Shown here in pieces: positions 25,793 to 34,323 of a stretch of DNA of 43,418 bases; position 1 is the first letter of the stretch; each line of letters begins with the position of its first letter. This DNA comes from Janthinobacterium lividum (lineage in GTDB: Bacteria; Pseudomonadota; Gammaproteobacteria; Burkholderiales; Burkholderiaceae_D). The stretch spans positions 1 through 43,418 of the forward strand of contig NZ_JAAOLY010000029.1 in NCBI RefSeq assembly GCF_011601275.1, read 5' to 3'. The position numbers and the translations under genes are program-made. Below the pieces are notes generated by a model that saw only the letters and a program-made list of their open reading frames with translations, was not told the DNA's origin and did not search any database.

Positions 25793-25897
25793 GCTGTCTC
25801 GATATTGATACGGTACGTCTCCATTTTATAGTCTATGCGCCTCAATTGAAACACCTTATTCTGAAGCCCTGACCAGCCAACTCTGAAGGTGTTGATT

Positions 25898-26833
25898 ATG
25901 AATACAGTTCGTGCGCTCGTACTGCGTAAATACGGCGGCCCCGAGGCGCTCCAGCTTGCGCTGATCGCGCCACCAACGGCCGGCAGCGGCCAGGTGCTGG
26001 TCCGCGTCCACGCCGCCGGCATCAATGGCCTGGACTGGAAGCTGCGTGACGGCCTCGTGCAAAAAGCGTTTCCTTTGCAGCTGCCACAGGTTCTCGGCAT
26101 TGAACTGGCCGGCGTCGTGGAGGCGGTAGGCGCGGGCGTCAGCCGGCTGCGCGTCGGCGACCGCGTCATGGGGCCGGTCGGCGGCCTCGGCGCGTATGCG
26201 CAGCTTGTGGCAGTCAACGAGACCAACCTCAGCCCGGTGCCGGACGCGCTCGATTTCGTGGCGGCCGCCGCCCTGCCCCTGGCTACGGTCGCGGCCTGGA
26301 ACAGTCTCCACCTTGCCGGGCCTGTGCAAGCGGGGCAACGCATACTGATCCATGGCGCGGCCGGCGGCCTGGGCGGCTTCGCGGTGCAGTACGCGCACCA
26401 GTCCGGCGCCGTGGTGTATGCCTCGGCACGCGGCAGCAACGCCGCCTACCTCCACAGTCTGGGCGCAGACCATGTCATCGCCTACGACAGGGAAAATTTC
26501 GAAGACCTGGCCGGCAATATCGACCTCGTGCTCGATTACGCCGGTGGCGACGTGCTGGAGCGCTCCTGGGCAGTCCTGGCCCCGAACGGCGCCATCGTCA
26601 GTGCCGCGTCACCGGACATTCTGGCGCGTACCCCCGAGGGGCGTCGCGGCCTGTGGTTCCAGAACACGCCCGACACCGGTCGCTTGCAAGCGACCGGCGA
26701 AGACGTGGCCAACGGCCGCCTGCGCTCCACGGTCAGTACCGTCGTGCGCCTGGACGAGTTGCCGGCGGCCATCGAACGCCATCGCACGCACGCCCGGCTG
26801 GGCAAGGCTGTCGTGACCTTGATCGACGCTTGA
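25898..26833 (+). CDS. NADP-dependent zinc-less oxidoreductase (MDR, quinone oxidoreductase-like)
   Basis: About 311 residues of the medium-chain dehydrogenase/reductase superfamily. GroES-like N-terminus (RALVLRKYGGPEALQLALIA ... GINGLDWKLRDG) and a Rossmann half with ILIHGAAGGLGGFAVQYAHQ and the ASARGSNAAYLHSLGAD segment. The zinc ligands of alcohol dehydrogenases are missing, so it is of quinone oxidoreductase type and reduces quinones or enones with NAD(P)H. ATG 25898 follows GAAGG with ten-base spacing; the in-frame GTG at 25889 is less likely. Divergent from lysR and 40 bases before the NmrA-like gene, so probably a two-gene operon. Confidence 0.92.
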   Translation: MNTVRALVLRKYGGPEALQLALIAPPTAGSGQVLVRVHAAGINGLDWKLRDGLVQKAFPLQLPQVLGIELAGVVEAVGAGVSRLRVGDRVMGPVGGLGAYAQLVAVNETNLSPVPDALDFVAAAALPLATVAAWNSLHLAGPVQAGQRILIHGAAGGLGGFAVQYAHQSGAVVYASARGSNAAYLHSLGADHVIAYDRENFEDLAGNIDLVLDYAGGDVLERSWAVLAPNGAIVSAASPDILARTPEGRRGLWFQNTPDTGRLQATGEDVANGRLRSTVSTVVRLDELPAAIERHRTHARLGKAVVTLIDA

Positions 26834-26873
26834 ATTACAACAATTTCTTTCACCTACACAAAGGAGTCTCATC

Positions 26874-27743
26874 ATGACCATTCTCGTTACCGGATCCACA
26901 GGCAATATCGGCCGTCAGGTTGTGGCCCAACTCGTCTTGCGCGGCGCCCAGGTGCGCGCGCTGGCACGCGATCCATCGAAGGCCGATTTCCCGGCAGGCG
27001 TTGACGTCGTTCAAGGCGACATGCTGGACGTGGACTCGCTGCGCAGCGCCTTTTCCGGCGTGTCGACGCTGTTCCTGCTCAACGCGGTGACGCCGGACGA
27101 ATACACGCAGGCGCTAATCGCACTCAACGTGGCGCGCGAGGCAGGCATCGAGCGCATCGTTTATCTGTCGGTGATCCACAGCGACCGCTATTTGAATGTG
27201 CCGCATTTTTCCGGCAAGTTCGGCGTCGAACGGATGATCGAGCAGATGGGGCTACACGCCACCATCCTGCGCCCCGCCTATTTCATCAACAACGATCTCA
27301 CGGTGAAGGACGTGGTGACCGGCTACGGCATTTATCCGATGCCAGTCGGCAGCAAAGGCCTGGCCATGGTCGATACGCGTGACGTCGCCGAAGTCGCGGC
27401 AATCGAACTCATACGCCGCGAGCAGTCGGCAAGCGCCTTGCCCATCAACCACATCAACGTGGTCGGCCCCGACACGCTGACCGGTGCCGATATCGCCGCC
27501 ATCTGGACGGACGTGCTGGGCCGCCCTATCGCCTACCCGGGCGAAGATACGGCCGGCTTCGAAAAGAACCTGCGCCAATTCATGCCTGGCTGGATGGCCT
27601 ATGACATGCGGCTGATGAGCGAACGCTTCCTCACCGAGGGCATGATCCCCGACGCCGGCGATGTCGAACGGCTGACCGCGCTGCTGGGCCGCCCGCTGCA
27701 TTCGTATCGTGGTTTTGCCACCGAAGTCGCCGCTGCGGCCTGA
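26874..27743 (+). CDS. NmrA-like NAD(P)-binding oxidoreductase (atypical SDR)
   Basis: 289 residues with the nucleotide-binding loop TGSTGNIGRQ near the N-terminus and an acidic patch DMLDVDSL at the second strand. It resembles the NmrA/HSCARG and QOR2-type quinone-reductase branch of atypical SDRs, which often lacks the YxxxK active site; HFSGKFGVERMIEQ is the corresponding region. It is preceded by AAAGGAG and lies 40 bases downstream of the MDR oxidoreductase, the likely operon partner under LysR control. Substrate not evident. Confidence 0.9.
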   Translation: MTILVTGSTGNIGRQVVAQLVLRGAQVRALARDPSKADFPAGVDVVQGDMLDVDSLRSAFSGVSTLFLLNAVTPDEYTQALIALNVAREAGIERIVYLSVIHSDRYLNVPHFSGKFGVERMIEQMGLHATILRPAYFINNDLTVKDVVTGYGIYPMPVGSKGLAMVDTRDVAEVAAIELIRREQSASALPINHINVVGPDTLTGADIAAIWTDVLGRPIAYPGEDTAGFEKNLRQFMPGWMAYDMRLMSERFLTEGMIPDAGDVERLTALLGRPLHSYRGFATEVAAAA

Positions 27744-28047
27744 GCTTGAGTGCGCCGGGCCTGGCCAGGAAACACCGCCAGGGCCGGCTTGCCTGTATCC
27801 GGCGCCAGCCGGGCACGCTTTTACGCTACCGTGACGCAGCACCTCATCTATAAGGAAAACGCATGACCGGCAGACTACATTCCCAGCCGGTATACATTGA
27901 TGTAGATCAATCAATTTTCGCGCCGTGTGCAGCAGAATATGACCGTACGCAAGATTCTGTTCAACAAGCTATGGTAGCGCGCCTGCCTGAGGCGATTCTC
28001 CAGAACAGTAGCTTGCCCTATGCCATATCAACTTCACAAGGAATGCC
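27744..28047. other. promoter region ahead of the alcohol dehydrogenase, no gene supported
   Basis: A GC-rich imperfect hairpin (27757-27784, GCCGGGCCTGGC against GCCAGGGCCGGC, without a T run) may end the upstream operon. A 62-codon frame starts at 27863 behind AAGGA, but it spans the FNR box and looks non-conserved, so I do not call it a gene. The remainder is the leader of the alcohol dehydrogenase, which has AAGGA just before its ATG. Confidence 0.5.
27897..27910 (+). promoter_or_regulatory. FNR/ANR box
   Basis: TTGATGTAGATCAA is a perfect TTGAT-N4-ATCAA site for FNR/ANR-type oxygen sensors. A class II promoter would place the -10 about 22 bases beyond the box centre; GAATAT at 27935-27940 fits. 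The start codon of the alcohol dehydrogenase is 138 bases downstream. Activation under low oxygen is inferred. Confidence 0.7.
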
Positions 28048-29085
28048 ATGATACCCACAACAATGCAAGCCGCAGTGGTCGAACAACTGGGCCAGCCGCT
28101 GGTGCTGCGCGAGGTGCCCGTGCCGGTGCCCGGTCCCGGCCAGATCCTCGTCAAGACGGAAGCGTGCGGCGTCTGCCACACGGACCTGCATGCGGCGCGC
28201 GGCGACTGGCCCGTCAAGCCGACGCCGCCGTTCATTCCCGGCCATGAAGGCATCGGCCTGGTGGTAGCCGTGGGCACGGGCGTGACGGAAGTGCAGCTGG
28301 GCGACCGGGTCGGCGTGCCCTGGCTGTACTCGGCTTGCGGCCATTGCGAACATTGCCTGGCAGCCTGGGAAACCGTATGCGCCGAAGCGCAGTTCGGCGG
28401 CTACACCAAGAATGGCGGCTTCGCCGAATACATCCTGGCCGACCCGCGCTACGTCGCGCATATACCGGCGGGACTGTCCGCCGTGCAGGCCGCGCCCATC
28501 ATCTGCGCCGGCGTGACCAGCTACAAGGGCATCAAGGAAACGGGGGCGCGGCCGGGACAGTGGCTGGCCGTGTCCGGGATCGGCGGGCTGGGCCACCTGG
28601 CCATCGAATATGCGCTGGCCATGGGCTTGCGCGTGGCGGCCGTCGACATCGATGAGGGCAAGCTGGAACACGCGCGCGCCCTCGGTGCCGAAGTGACCAT
28701 CAATGCGCACCAGGGCGACCCTGTCGCGGCACTGCGCGAAGCGACCAGCGGCGGCGCCCACGGCGTACTGATCACGGCGCCGTCGATCGACGCCTTCCAG
28801 CAAGGCGTGGCGATGACGCGCAAGCGCGGCACCTGCGTGCTGGTGGGCTTGCCGCCGGGCGACTTTCCGACGCCGCTGTTCGACGTCGTCGCCAATTGCG
28901 TGACGATACGCGGCTCCTTCGTGGGCACGCGCCAGGACATGGCCGAGGCGCTCGCCTTTGCCGCCACCGGCAAGGTCAAGGCCGACGTGGAATTGCAGCC
29001 GCTGTCGGCCATCAACGACATCTTCAGCCGCCTGGAACACGGCAAGGTCGCCGCGCGCGTGGTGCTCGATTTCAGCGCCAACTGA
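28048..29085 (+). CDS. adhP: zinc-dependent alcohol dehydrogenase (AdhP type)
   Basis: 345 residues. Catalytic zinc ligands C40 (ACGVCHTDLH) and H66-E67 (GHEGIG); structural zinc cluster in YSACGHCEHCLAAWETVC; Rossmann loop SGIGGLGHLAIEYA and the acidic VDIDEGKLEHA that selects NAD. This is the propanol/ethanol-preferring AdhP/AdhA group, interconverting short alcohols and aldehydes. AAGGA precedes the ATG. An FNR/ANR box upstream suggests induction when oxygen is scarce, consistent with fermentative NADH disposal. It appears monocistronic. Confidence 0.93.
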   Translation: MIPTTMQAAVVEQLGQPLVLREVPVPVPGPGQILVKTEACGVCHTDLHAARGDWPVKPTPPFIPGHEGIGLVVAVGTGVTEVQLGDRVGVPWLYSACGHCEHCLAAWETVCAEAQFGGYTKNGGFAEYILADPRYVAHIPAGLSAVQAAPIICAGVTSYKGIKETGARPGQWLAVSGIGGLGHLAIEYALAMGLRVAAVDIDEGKLEHARALGAEVTINAHQGDPVAALREATSGGAHGVLITAPSIDAFQQGVAMTRKRGTCVLVGLPPGDFPTPLFDVVANCVTIRGSFVGTRQDMAEALAFAATGKVKADVELQPLSAINDIFSRLEHGKVAARVVLDFSAN

Positions 29086-29181
29086 CCGGCACGCTGGCTG
29101 CAGGGTGTGTCCTGGTGCGCGACGGCAAGGGATTGATGTTGCTATGATGACTATTCATAAAGACATAGCGAGGACACACCG

Positions 29182-29889
29182 ATGAAGCAATCCCTCTCCA
29201 GCCTGCTGGCCTGCGCCGCCCTCGCCTTCTTCATTCCGGCCAGCGCGGCCGAGCCGGCCGCGTCCACACTGCCCGGACACTATTATCTGCAAGGCATCAT
29301 GGAAACGGGCTCCGAACTGCTGCTGAAAAAGGATGGCACGTTCGAATGGATACTCAGTTATGGCAATACCGACCAGCAAGCGAGCGGCGAGTGGCGCGTT
29401 GCCGGCGACATGGTGACCCTGGTGGCGGGCAATAACGGCGGCAAGGAGCCGCAGTTCCGCGTGTTCGAGGAATCGGAAATGCGCATCCAGAAGCCCGCCG
29501 AAGCGGGCCTGTGGGTAGCCATCGTCGGCTTTCCCCAAGTGGGACCGATGGCCGGCGTGGAGGTAAAATTCGAAGCACAAAGCGGCAAGAAGGCCACGGC
29601 CGTGAGCGTGGCGAACGGCGACGCCATCGTCCGCATGCCGGCTTCGGAACGCTGGGTGCGCGCCGGTTTGCGCCGCCAGGGTTCAAAAACGGACTACCAA
29701 TGGCTGGCCGTACCAGCCGAGCGCGCGCAGGAACGCATCGCCGCGTTCGCCGTCACCGACCCGCAATGGCTCAGGAGCCAGGCGTTCCAGAAGCTGGCCT
29801 TGCGTGTCGTCAAGGGCGGTCTGAAAGTCGACGATGCGGACAATGGCCTGGCCAGGGGGCTGTACGCGAAGCCGGCGTCCGGCCAGTAG
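29182..29889 (+). CDS. secreted hypothetical protein
   Basis: 235 residues with a clear signal peptide (MKQSLSSLLACAALAFFIPA, cleavage likely after SAA). The mature part starts with a small beta-sheet motif common to exported bacterial proteins of unknown function: HYYLQGIMETGSELLLKKDG, FEWILSYG, ASGEWRVAGDMVTLV. No catalytic motif. GAGGA lies before the ATG. Located downstream of adhP but with its own gap of about 95 bases, so transcription may be separate. Confidence 0.82.
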   Translation: MKQSLSSLLACAALAFFIPASAAEPAASTLPGHYYLQGIMETGSELLLKKDGTFEWILSYGNTDQQASGEWRVAGDMVTLVAGNNGGKEPQFRVFEESEMRIQKPAEAGLWVAIVGFPQVGPMAGVEVKFEAQSGKKATAVSVANGDAIVRMPASERWVRAGLRRQGSKTDYQWLAVPAERAQERIAAFAVTDPQWLRSQAFQKLALRVVKGGLKVDDADNGLARGLYAKPASGQ

Positions 29890-29976
29890 GCCTGGCTCCC
29901 CGCCCCTTTCTAGAGCCTCTCCGCATCTGGTCAGCCATATCAGCCAGGGCACGCTGCAGACTCACTTTGATGCCGC

Positions 29977-30264
29977 TTAGCCCAAAATAGCCTCGATACC
30001 AACACCAAACTTGTTCGGGTTGAATTGAATGACTTGATAAGTTGCGATCTGCTCCCGGTAGAAGGGATCCTCTGCAAGCACGCCATCCAATTCCTCACGG
30101 CTCAGGCCTTTCACGAGGATGACACCTCCTGTTCGCGGCATCTGGGGACCGGACGCTAAAAAACGACCCGTCGCATAGTGGCGATCAAGAAAACTCCGAT
30201 GCTCCTCAATGTGAGCCTCGATGGCTGCCAGCGGTTGAACGTAATGCAAAAGGACAATGAACAT
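29977..30264 (-). CDS. YciI-family protein
   Basis: 95 residues of the ferredoxin-like YciI/YCII fold: MFIVLLHYVQPLAAIEAHIE, HRSFLDRHYATGRFLASGPQ, GGVILVKGLSREELDGVLAE, with the usual His and Asp (H in EEHRSFL, D in AEDPFY). The ATG at 30264 follows GAGGAG directly, so a TTG start 12 bases upstream is unlikely. Family members are small enzymes or stress proteins with no settled reaction. It is transcribed divergently from the iron permease. Confidence 0.9.
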   Translation of the reverse strand: MFIVLLHYVQPLAAIEAHIEEHRSFLDRHYATGRFLASGPQMPRTGGVILVKGLSREELDGVLAEDPFYREQIATYQVIQFNPNKFGVGIEAILG

Positions 30265-30342
30265 AAGGCTCCTCAAAACTCATTGACAGGATAAGCAAGC
30301 AAGTATGACAGAGATCCCCCCGCCATTTACGCCCGCGCGCCG

Positions 30343-30371
30343 TTGACACCCAGCACGGTCTGTCCTATAGT
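30343..30371 (+). promoter_or_regulatory. consensus sigma-70 promoter of the FTR1 gene
   Basis: TTGACA (30343-30348) and TATAGT (30366-30371) are separated by 17 bases, an almost perfect sigma-70 promoter. Transcription would start near 30378, about 26 bases before the preferred start codon of the iron permease gene. Confidence 0.75.
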
Positions 30372-30386
30372 CGCCGGGTTAACGAC

Positions 30387-30405
30387 AAATGAGAATGAGA
30401 ATCAT
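30387..30405 (+). promoter_or_regulatory. Fur-like box in the 5' leader
   Basis: AAATGAGAATGAGAATCAT resembles the Fur consensus GATAATGATAATCATTATC (three GAGAAT/GATAAT-type hexamers). It sits just downstream of the predicted transcription start and runs into the start codon at 30404, so bound Fur-Fe would block initiation or early elongation. This fits iron control of an iron transporter. Confidence 0.6.
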
Positions 30406-32347
30406 GTTCAGTTCTATCAAGAAATGGCTCGTCTGCTATCCGCTCGTGGCCGCCAGCCTGTTGCTGGCCGGTGGCGCGCACGCGCAAGTGGCCGACCAGG
30501 GCGCCGGCGCCAAGCAATTGTGGCAATTGATTGACTACGTTGCCGTCGATTACAGCGGCGCCGTCGAACACGGCAAGGTGGTCAGCGAAGCGGAATACGC
30601 GGAAATGCTCGATTTTACGGAGAACGCGACGACGCAGATCGCCGCCCTGCCCGCCCACGCCTCGCAAGCGGCCATTGCCGCTGCCATCGCCGACCTGCGC
30701 AAAGCCGTCGTCGCCAAGGCGGACGGCGTGGAAGTCAAGCGCCTGGCCCACCATGCGAACGGCTTGCTGATCGCCGCCTACCCGATACCCGTGGCGCCGA
30801 AACTGCTACCGAACCTGGCGCGCGGCGCGGCCCTGTATGCGGCCCAGTGCGCTTCTTGCCACGGCGTGGCCGGCGGCGGCGATGGTCCGCTGGCGGCCAG
30901 CCTGGAGCCGAAACCGATCGCCTTTACGGATGGCGAACGGGCGCAGTCGCGCAGCCTGATGGCGCTGTACCAGGTCATCTCCCAAGGCGTGGCCGGCACC
31001 TCGATGGCCAGTTTCGGCCAGCTGTCCGACAACGAGCGCTGGGACCTGGCTTTCTATATCGGCGGCATGTCGCACGATGCGGCGGCAAGCGCGCGCGGCG
31101 AAAAGCTTTGGCAGGACGATCCGCGCAGCAAAAAACTGTATCCGGACCTGGCTGCCGTGACGACGCTGACGCAGGAAGCCGTGGCCGCCAAGCTGGGCGC
31201 GGACGAGGCGCAAGCGTTGACGGCGTATTTGCGCAGCCATGCCGACAAGGCCGAGGCGCACAAGCCGGCCGGCCTGGCCCTGTCGCGTCTGCGCCTGGCC
31301 GAAAGCCTGGCGGCCATGCGCGCGGGCGACCGCGCGAACGCCACGCGCCTGGGCCTGTCCGCCTATCTGGATGGCTTCGAGCCGATCGAGCCGATGGTGG
31401 GCGCGCGCAACAAATCCCTGCTGCTGGCCGTGGAAAACGCCATGCTCGCCTACCGCTCCGCCGTGGCCAAGGGCACGGTGGCCGACGCCGAAGCGGCCGG
31501 TGAAAAACTGCAGCAACTGTTTACCCACGTGGAAGCGGAACTGGGCGACGCCAAGGCCGACCCGATGACGACCTTCGTCGGCGCCCTGACGATCTTGCTG
31601 CGCGAAGGCGTGGAAGCGCTGCTGATCGTGATCGGCATCATCGCCTTCCTGCGCAAGGCCAAGCGCAACGACGTGCTGCCCTACGTGCATGCGGGCTGGG
31701 CCAGCGCGCTGGTGGCGGGCGGCCTGACGTGGGTGGCGGCGACATACCTGGTCACCATCAGCGGCGCCAGCCGGGAAGTCAGCGAAGGACTCGGTTCCGT
31801 GTTCGCGGCCCTCGTCCTGCTCAGCGTGGGCTTGTGGATGCACCAGAAGAGCAGCGCCGGACGCTGGCAGGAATACCTGCACGAGAAACTCACGGCGGCG
31901 ATGAGCCGGCGCTCCGCCTGGGGACTGTTCGCCCTGGCCTTCATTGCCGTCTACCGCGAAGTGTTTGAAACCGTGCTGTTCTATTCCGCCCTGGCGGCGG
32001 ATGGCAATGGCGGCGCCCTGCTGGGCGGCTTCCTCGTGGCCATCGTGCTGCTGGTCGTGATCGCCTGGGCCTTGCTGCGCACGAGCGCTCGCATGCCGAT
32101 CGGCAAGTTCTTCTCGTGGACGTCCGCCTTCGTGGCCGTGCTGGCCGTGATCCTGATGGGCAAAGGCGTGGCCGCGCTGCAAGAAGCGGGCTGGATCGGC
32201 GTCACCCCCGTCGACTTCATGCGCATCGACCTGCTGGGCATCCTGCCGACCATGGAAACCCTGCTGGCGCAGGCGGCCATCGTGGCCATCATCGTCGCCG
32301 GCTATGGCTGGAACCGCGTTTCCGCAGGCAAGCGCAAGCTGGCCTGA
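30404..32347 (+). CDS. FTR1-family iron permease with N-terminal cytochrome c domain
   Basis: About 647 residues: signal peptide (WLVCYPLVAASLLLAGGAHA), a periplasmic cytochrome c domain with heme site C149-A-S-C152-H153 (distal Met probably in GTSMASFG), a helical linker, then seven membrane helices of the FTR1/EfeU permease. Iron-binding motifs are R400-E-G-V-E404 (LLREGVEALLI) and R518-E-V-F-E522 (YREVFETVLF), so the second REGxE is REVFE. The fused cytochrome could handle electron flow during ferrous iron oxidation and uptake. In-frame ATGs at 30389 and 30395 lie inside the Fur box; I prefer 30404, which opens the signal peptide. The gene stands alone behind its own promoter. Confidence 0.92.
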   Translation: MFSSIKKWLVCYPLVAASLLLAGGAHAQVADQGAGAKQLWQLIDYVAVDYSGAVEHGKVVSEAEYAEMLDFTENATTQIAALPAHASQAAIAAAIADLRKAVVAKADGVEVKRLAHHANGLLIAAYPIPVAPKLLPNLARGAALYAAQCASCHGVAGGGDGPLAASLEPKPIAFTDGERAQSRSLMALYQVISQGVAGTSMASFGQLSDNERWDLAFYIGGMSHDAAASARGEKLWQDDPRSKKLYPDLAAVTTLTQEAVAAKLGADEAQALTAYLRSHADKAEAHKPAGLALSRLRLAESLAAMRAGDRANATRLGLSAYLDGFEPIEPMVGARNKSLLLAVENAMLAYRSAVAKGTVADAEAAGEKLQQLFTHVEAELGDAKADPMTTFVGALTILLREGVEALLIVIGIIAFLRKAKRNDVLPYVHAGWASALVAGGLTWVAATYLVTISGASREVSEGLGSVFAALVLLSVGLWMHQKSSAGRWQEYLHEKLTAAMSRRSAWGLFALAFIAVYREVFETVLFYSALAADGNGGALLGGFLVAIVLLVVIAWALLRTSARMPIGKFFSWTSAFVAVLAVILMGKGVAALQEAGWIGVTPVDFMRIDLLGILPTMETLLAQAAIVAIIVAGYGWNRVSAGKRKLA

Positions 32348-32362
32348 TGCTGACCTAGCGGC

Positions 32363-32391
32363 GTAGGCAGCGTCCAGCGGGCGCTGCCTAC
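32363..32391 (+). terminator. hairpin after the FTR1 gene
   Basis: GTAGGCAGCG (32363-32372) pairs perfectly with CGCTGCCTAC (32382-32391) over a nine-base loop, 15 bases after the permease stop. There is no T run, so termination may need Rho or the hairpin may only protect the mRNA end. Confidence 0.45.
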
Positions 32392-32766
32392 ACCTCGTGT
32401 ATCGGCGCGAACGATGCGGCAAACAGATCGGGCTGGTAACCGGCGGCATTGAACAGGTGAAAGCAGGATTCGTCGATCGCGGCGCGCAGCCTGGCCTGGT
32501 CCACGCCCAGCACGACGCCACCGCGCTTGCGCACGCGCCCTTTGATGATGACGGTATCGATATTGCTGCGCTCAGCGGCGTGCACGACGGTACCGATGGC
32601 ACTATTCACAGGATATAAACTGAGGTCGCCGGTGCGTATCAGCACCAGGTCGGCCTGCTTTCCCGGACTCAAACTGCCAATCCGCTGTTCCAGCCCCGCA
32701 ACTGCGGCAGCGTCGATGGTGGCAGCCTCCAGTAACCGGAAAGCATCGCTGGGCGCTGCCGCATGC
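32388..32766 (-). pseudogene. duplicated C-terminal fragment of the amidohydrolase gene
   Basis: The minus strand encodes about 122 residues nearly identical to the C-terminus of the amidohydrolase at 39335-40723: APSDAFRLLEAATIDAAAVA, GLEQRIGSLSPGKQADLVLI and the tail SFAPIHEV (the intact copy ends SFAPIHGS). The catalytic N-terminal two thirds are absent. DNA identity ends abruptly at about 32766, where an unrelated sequence begins. It lacks the active-site HxH and cannot be an enzyme; the frame runs on to an ATG at 32900, but that part is antisense to another gene tail. Confidence 0.85.
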
Positions 32767-32918
32767 CGGCGCAGTTGATCGACTACCTGGTGCGCCACCG
32801 TGACCGGCTGCGGCCCGAACTGCCCGCGCTGTGGGGCCGCCAGCAATTCCGCCGTCAAGGTAGCTGGGCCGAGGTGTTGGTTACCGACTGGCAGGCGCAT
32901 GAAGTCTTCATGGCGTAG
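32763..32918 (+). pseudogene. C-terminal tail of an unrecognised gene on the opposite strand
   Basis: The plus strand reads QLIDYLVRHRDRLRPELPAL then WGRQQFRRQGSWAEVLVTDW and QAHEVFMA before TAG at 32916. Composition and codon use look coding, and it starts exactly where the amidohydrolase duplication ends. I take it as the 3' end of a gene whose body was replaced at the recombination junction. Family not recognised; the apparent ATG at 32763 has no ribosome site. Confidence 0.35.
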
Positions 32919-33063
32919 GCTTACGCTTTGTGCGAATGCGGACCACGGAATGACGGCATCAATGGCGGCGTAACCGTCGGGGCCGGATTCTTTAGCTGCG
33001 ACAATCGCACGCCCGACCTTTGAGTACAGGAGCAGTCATTGGCCAGCCTTTCGCTTTCCCCGC

Positions 33064-34239
33064 CTAGAGGTGAACAGCTCGCCCGGCCAACATGCCCGAC
33101 CATGCTCCGAGGAGAGTGAGCATGGATGCTATAAGCAATGGGGTGGACCAATCCCCGAAGACATCGTGTAAGCCGCCCAGTATCATCGGACCCGCAGCTG
33201 CCATCAGATAACCGATGCACTGTGCCATGCCCGACAGCGCAGCCGCATCTCTAGCATTCGTGGTACGAAGACCGATAAAGGTCAGGCCCAATATCATGCT
33301 AGCGCCGCAGCCAAATCCCAGCAAGACAGACCACAGCAGTGCCATCGACGGTGCCAGCATCAATCCCAGCAATGAGATGGCAGACAGTGAGCTGGCGATC
33401 ACGGCTGCTGCGCGCTGATCTTTCATGCGGCGCAGTATCACGGCCATGAACAATCCTGGTACTGCAGTGGCCAACTGGAGCGTTCCGTGCAGCGAGCCCG
33501 CTGCGGTTGCAGATATGCCATGCTCCATCAAAATCGTCGGCAGCCAGCCTACAGCAATATAAAACGGCATCGCATTAAGCCCCATAAACAGGCTGACTTG
33601 CCATGCAAGCGGCGAGCGCCAAACGGAGACGCTTGCGCCCTGGAGCTTGGTGGCACTGGCAGCTTTGCCTTGTTTATTCAATTGTGGCAGCCATGCCAAC
33701 AGCGCTACCAGCGGAACGATAACGAACATCGCAAGCGCAGCGCTCCAGCCCCATGCTTGCGTGAGCGGAATGACAGCAGCTGAGCCGATGGCGCCGGCAG
33801 CGCCCATAGTGATGGAATACGCACCGGTCAGGGAGACCAGATGCGCCGGAAAATCGCGTTTAATGAGACTGGGCAGCAGGACGTTTCCCAGCGCAATACC
33901 AGCGCCGATTAGAACAGTTCCGCCGTACAAGGCCCAGGTACTGCCGCCGGAACGAATAGCAACGCCAGCCGCAATGACGCCCAATGCGCCGAGAACGGTG
34001 CGCTCCAAACCGAAGCGCGCTGCGATCGATGCGGCGAACGGGGAAAACGCCGCGAAGGCGAGCAAGGGCAAGGAGGTCAACAATCCGACAGCGCTGGTGG
34101 AGAGGCTGAAGTCATGCTGTATCCAGGGCAGCACGGGGGCGACAGCGGTAAAAGGTACCCTCAGGTTCATGGCAACGAGCAGTATTGCCGCGATCAGCGA
34201 TACGGTTGCCCACCTAATATTCAAAGTCAATGTGTTCAT
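33064..34239 (-). CDS. nimT: MFS transporter, CynX/NimT family
   Basis: 391 residues with 12 predicted membrane helices. The first helix pair carries MNLRVPFTAVAPVLPWIQ, characteristic of the CynX/NimT (2-nitroimidazole/cyanate) branch of the major facilitator superfamily. It is divergent from an AraC-type gene with a cupin N-terminus across 84 bases, the same arrangement as nimT-nimR (yeaN-yeaM) of Escherichia coli. Export of an aromatic or heterocyclic compound is likely, but the substrate is inferred from that analogy only. Confidence 0.85.
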   Translation of the reverse strand: MNTLTLNIRWATVSLIAAILLVAMNLRVPFTAVAPVLPWIQHDFSLSTSAVGLLTSLPLLAFAAFSPFAASIAARFGLERTVLGALGVIAAGVAIRSGGSTWALYGGTVLIGAGIALGNVLLPSLIKRDFPAHLVSLTGAYSITMGAAGAIGSAAVIPLTQAWGWSAALAMFVIVPLVALLAWLPQLNKQGKAASATKLQGASVSVWRSPLAWQVSLFMGLNAMPFYIAVGWLPTILMEHGISATAAGSLHGTLQLATAVPGLFMAVILRRMKDQRAAAVIASSLSAISLLGLMLAPSMALLWSVLLGFGCGASMILGLTFIGLRTTNARDAAALSGMAQCIGYLMAAAGPMILGGLHDVFGDWSTPLLIASMLTLLGAWSGMLAGRAVHL

Positions 34240-34323
34240 CTCTCGTTTTGTCTGGAAAAACTAAGACTTTAGAGGATAAGAAATTGCTTTAATATAGATA
34301 AACTGACTGACTATACCTAAATC

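Noticed and set aside
27863..28051. 62-codon frame with a good AAGGA ahead of adhP
   Set aside because: It spans the FNR box and the predicted promoter -10, and shows no protein-like conservation pattern.
30806..32602. 598-residue minus-strand frame over the iron permease gene
   Set aside because: Antisense to the cytochrome c-FTR1 gene; rich in His/Gln/Gly repeats with no recognisable fold.
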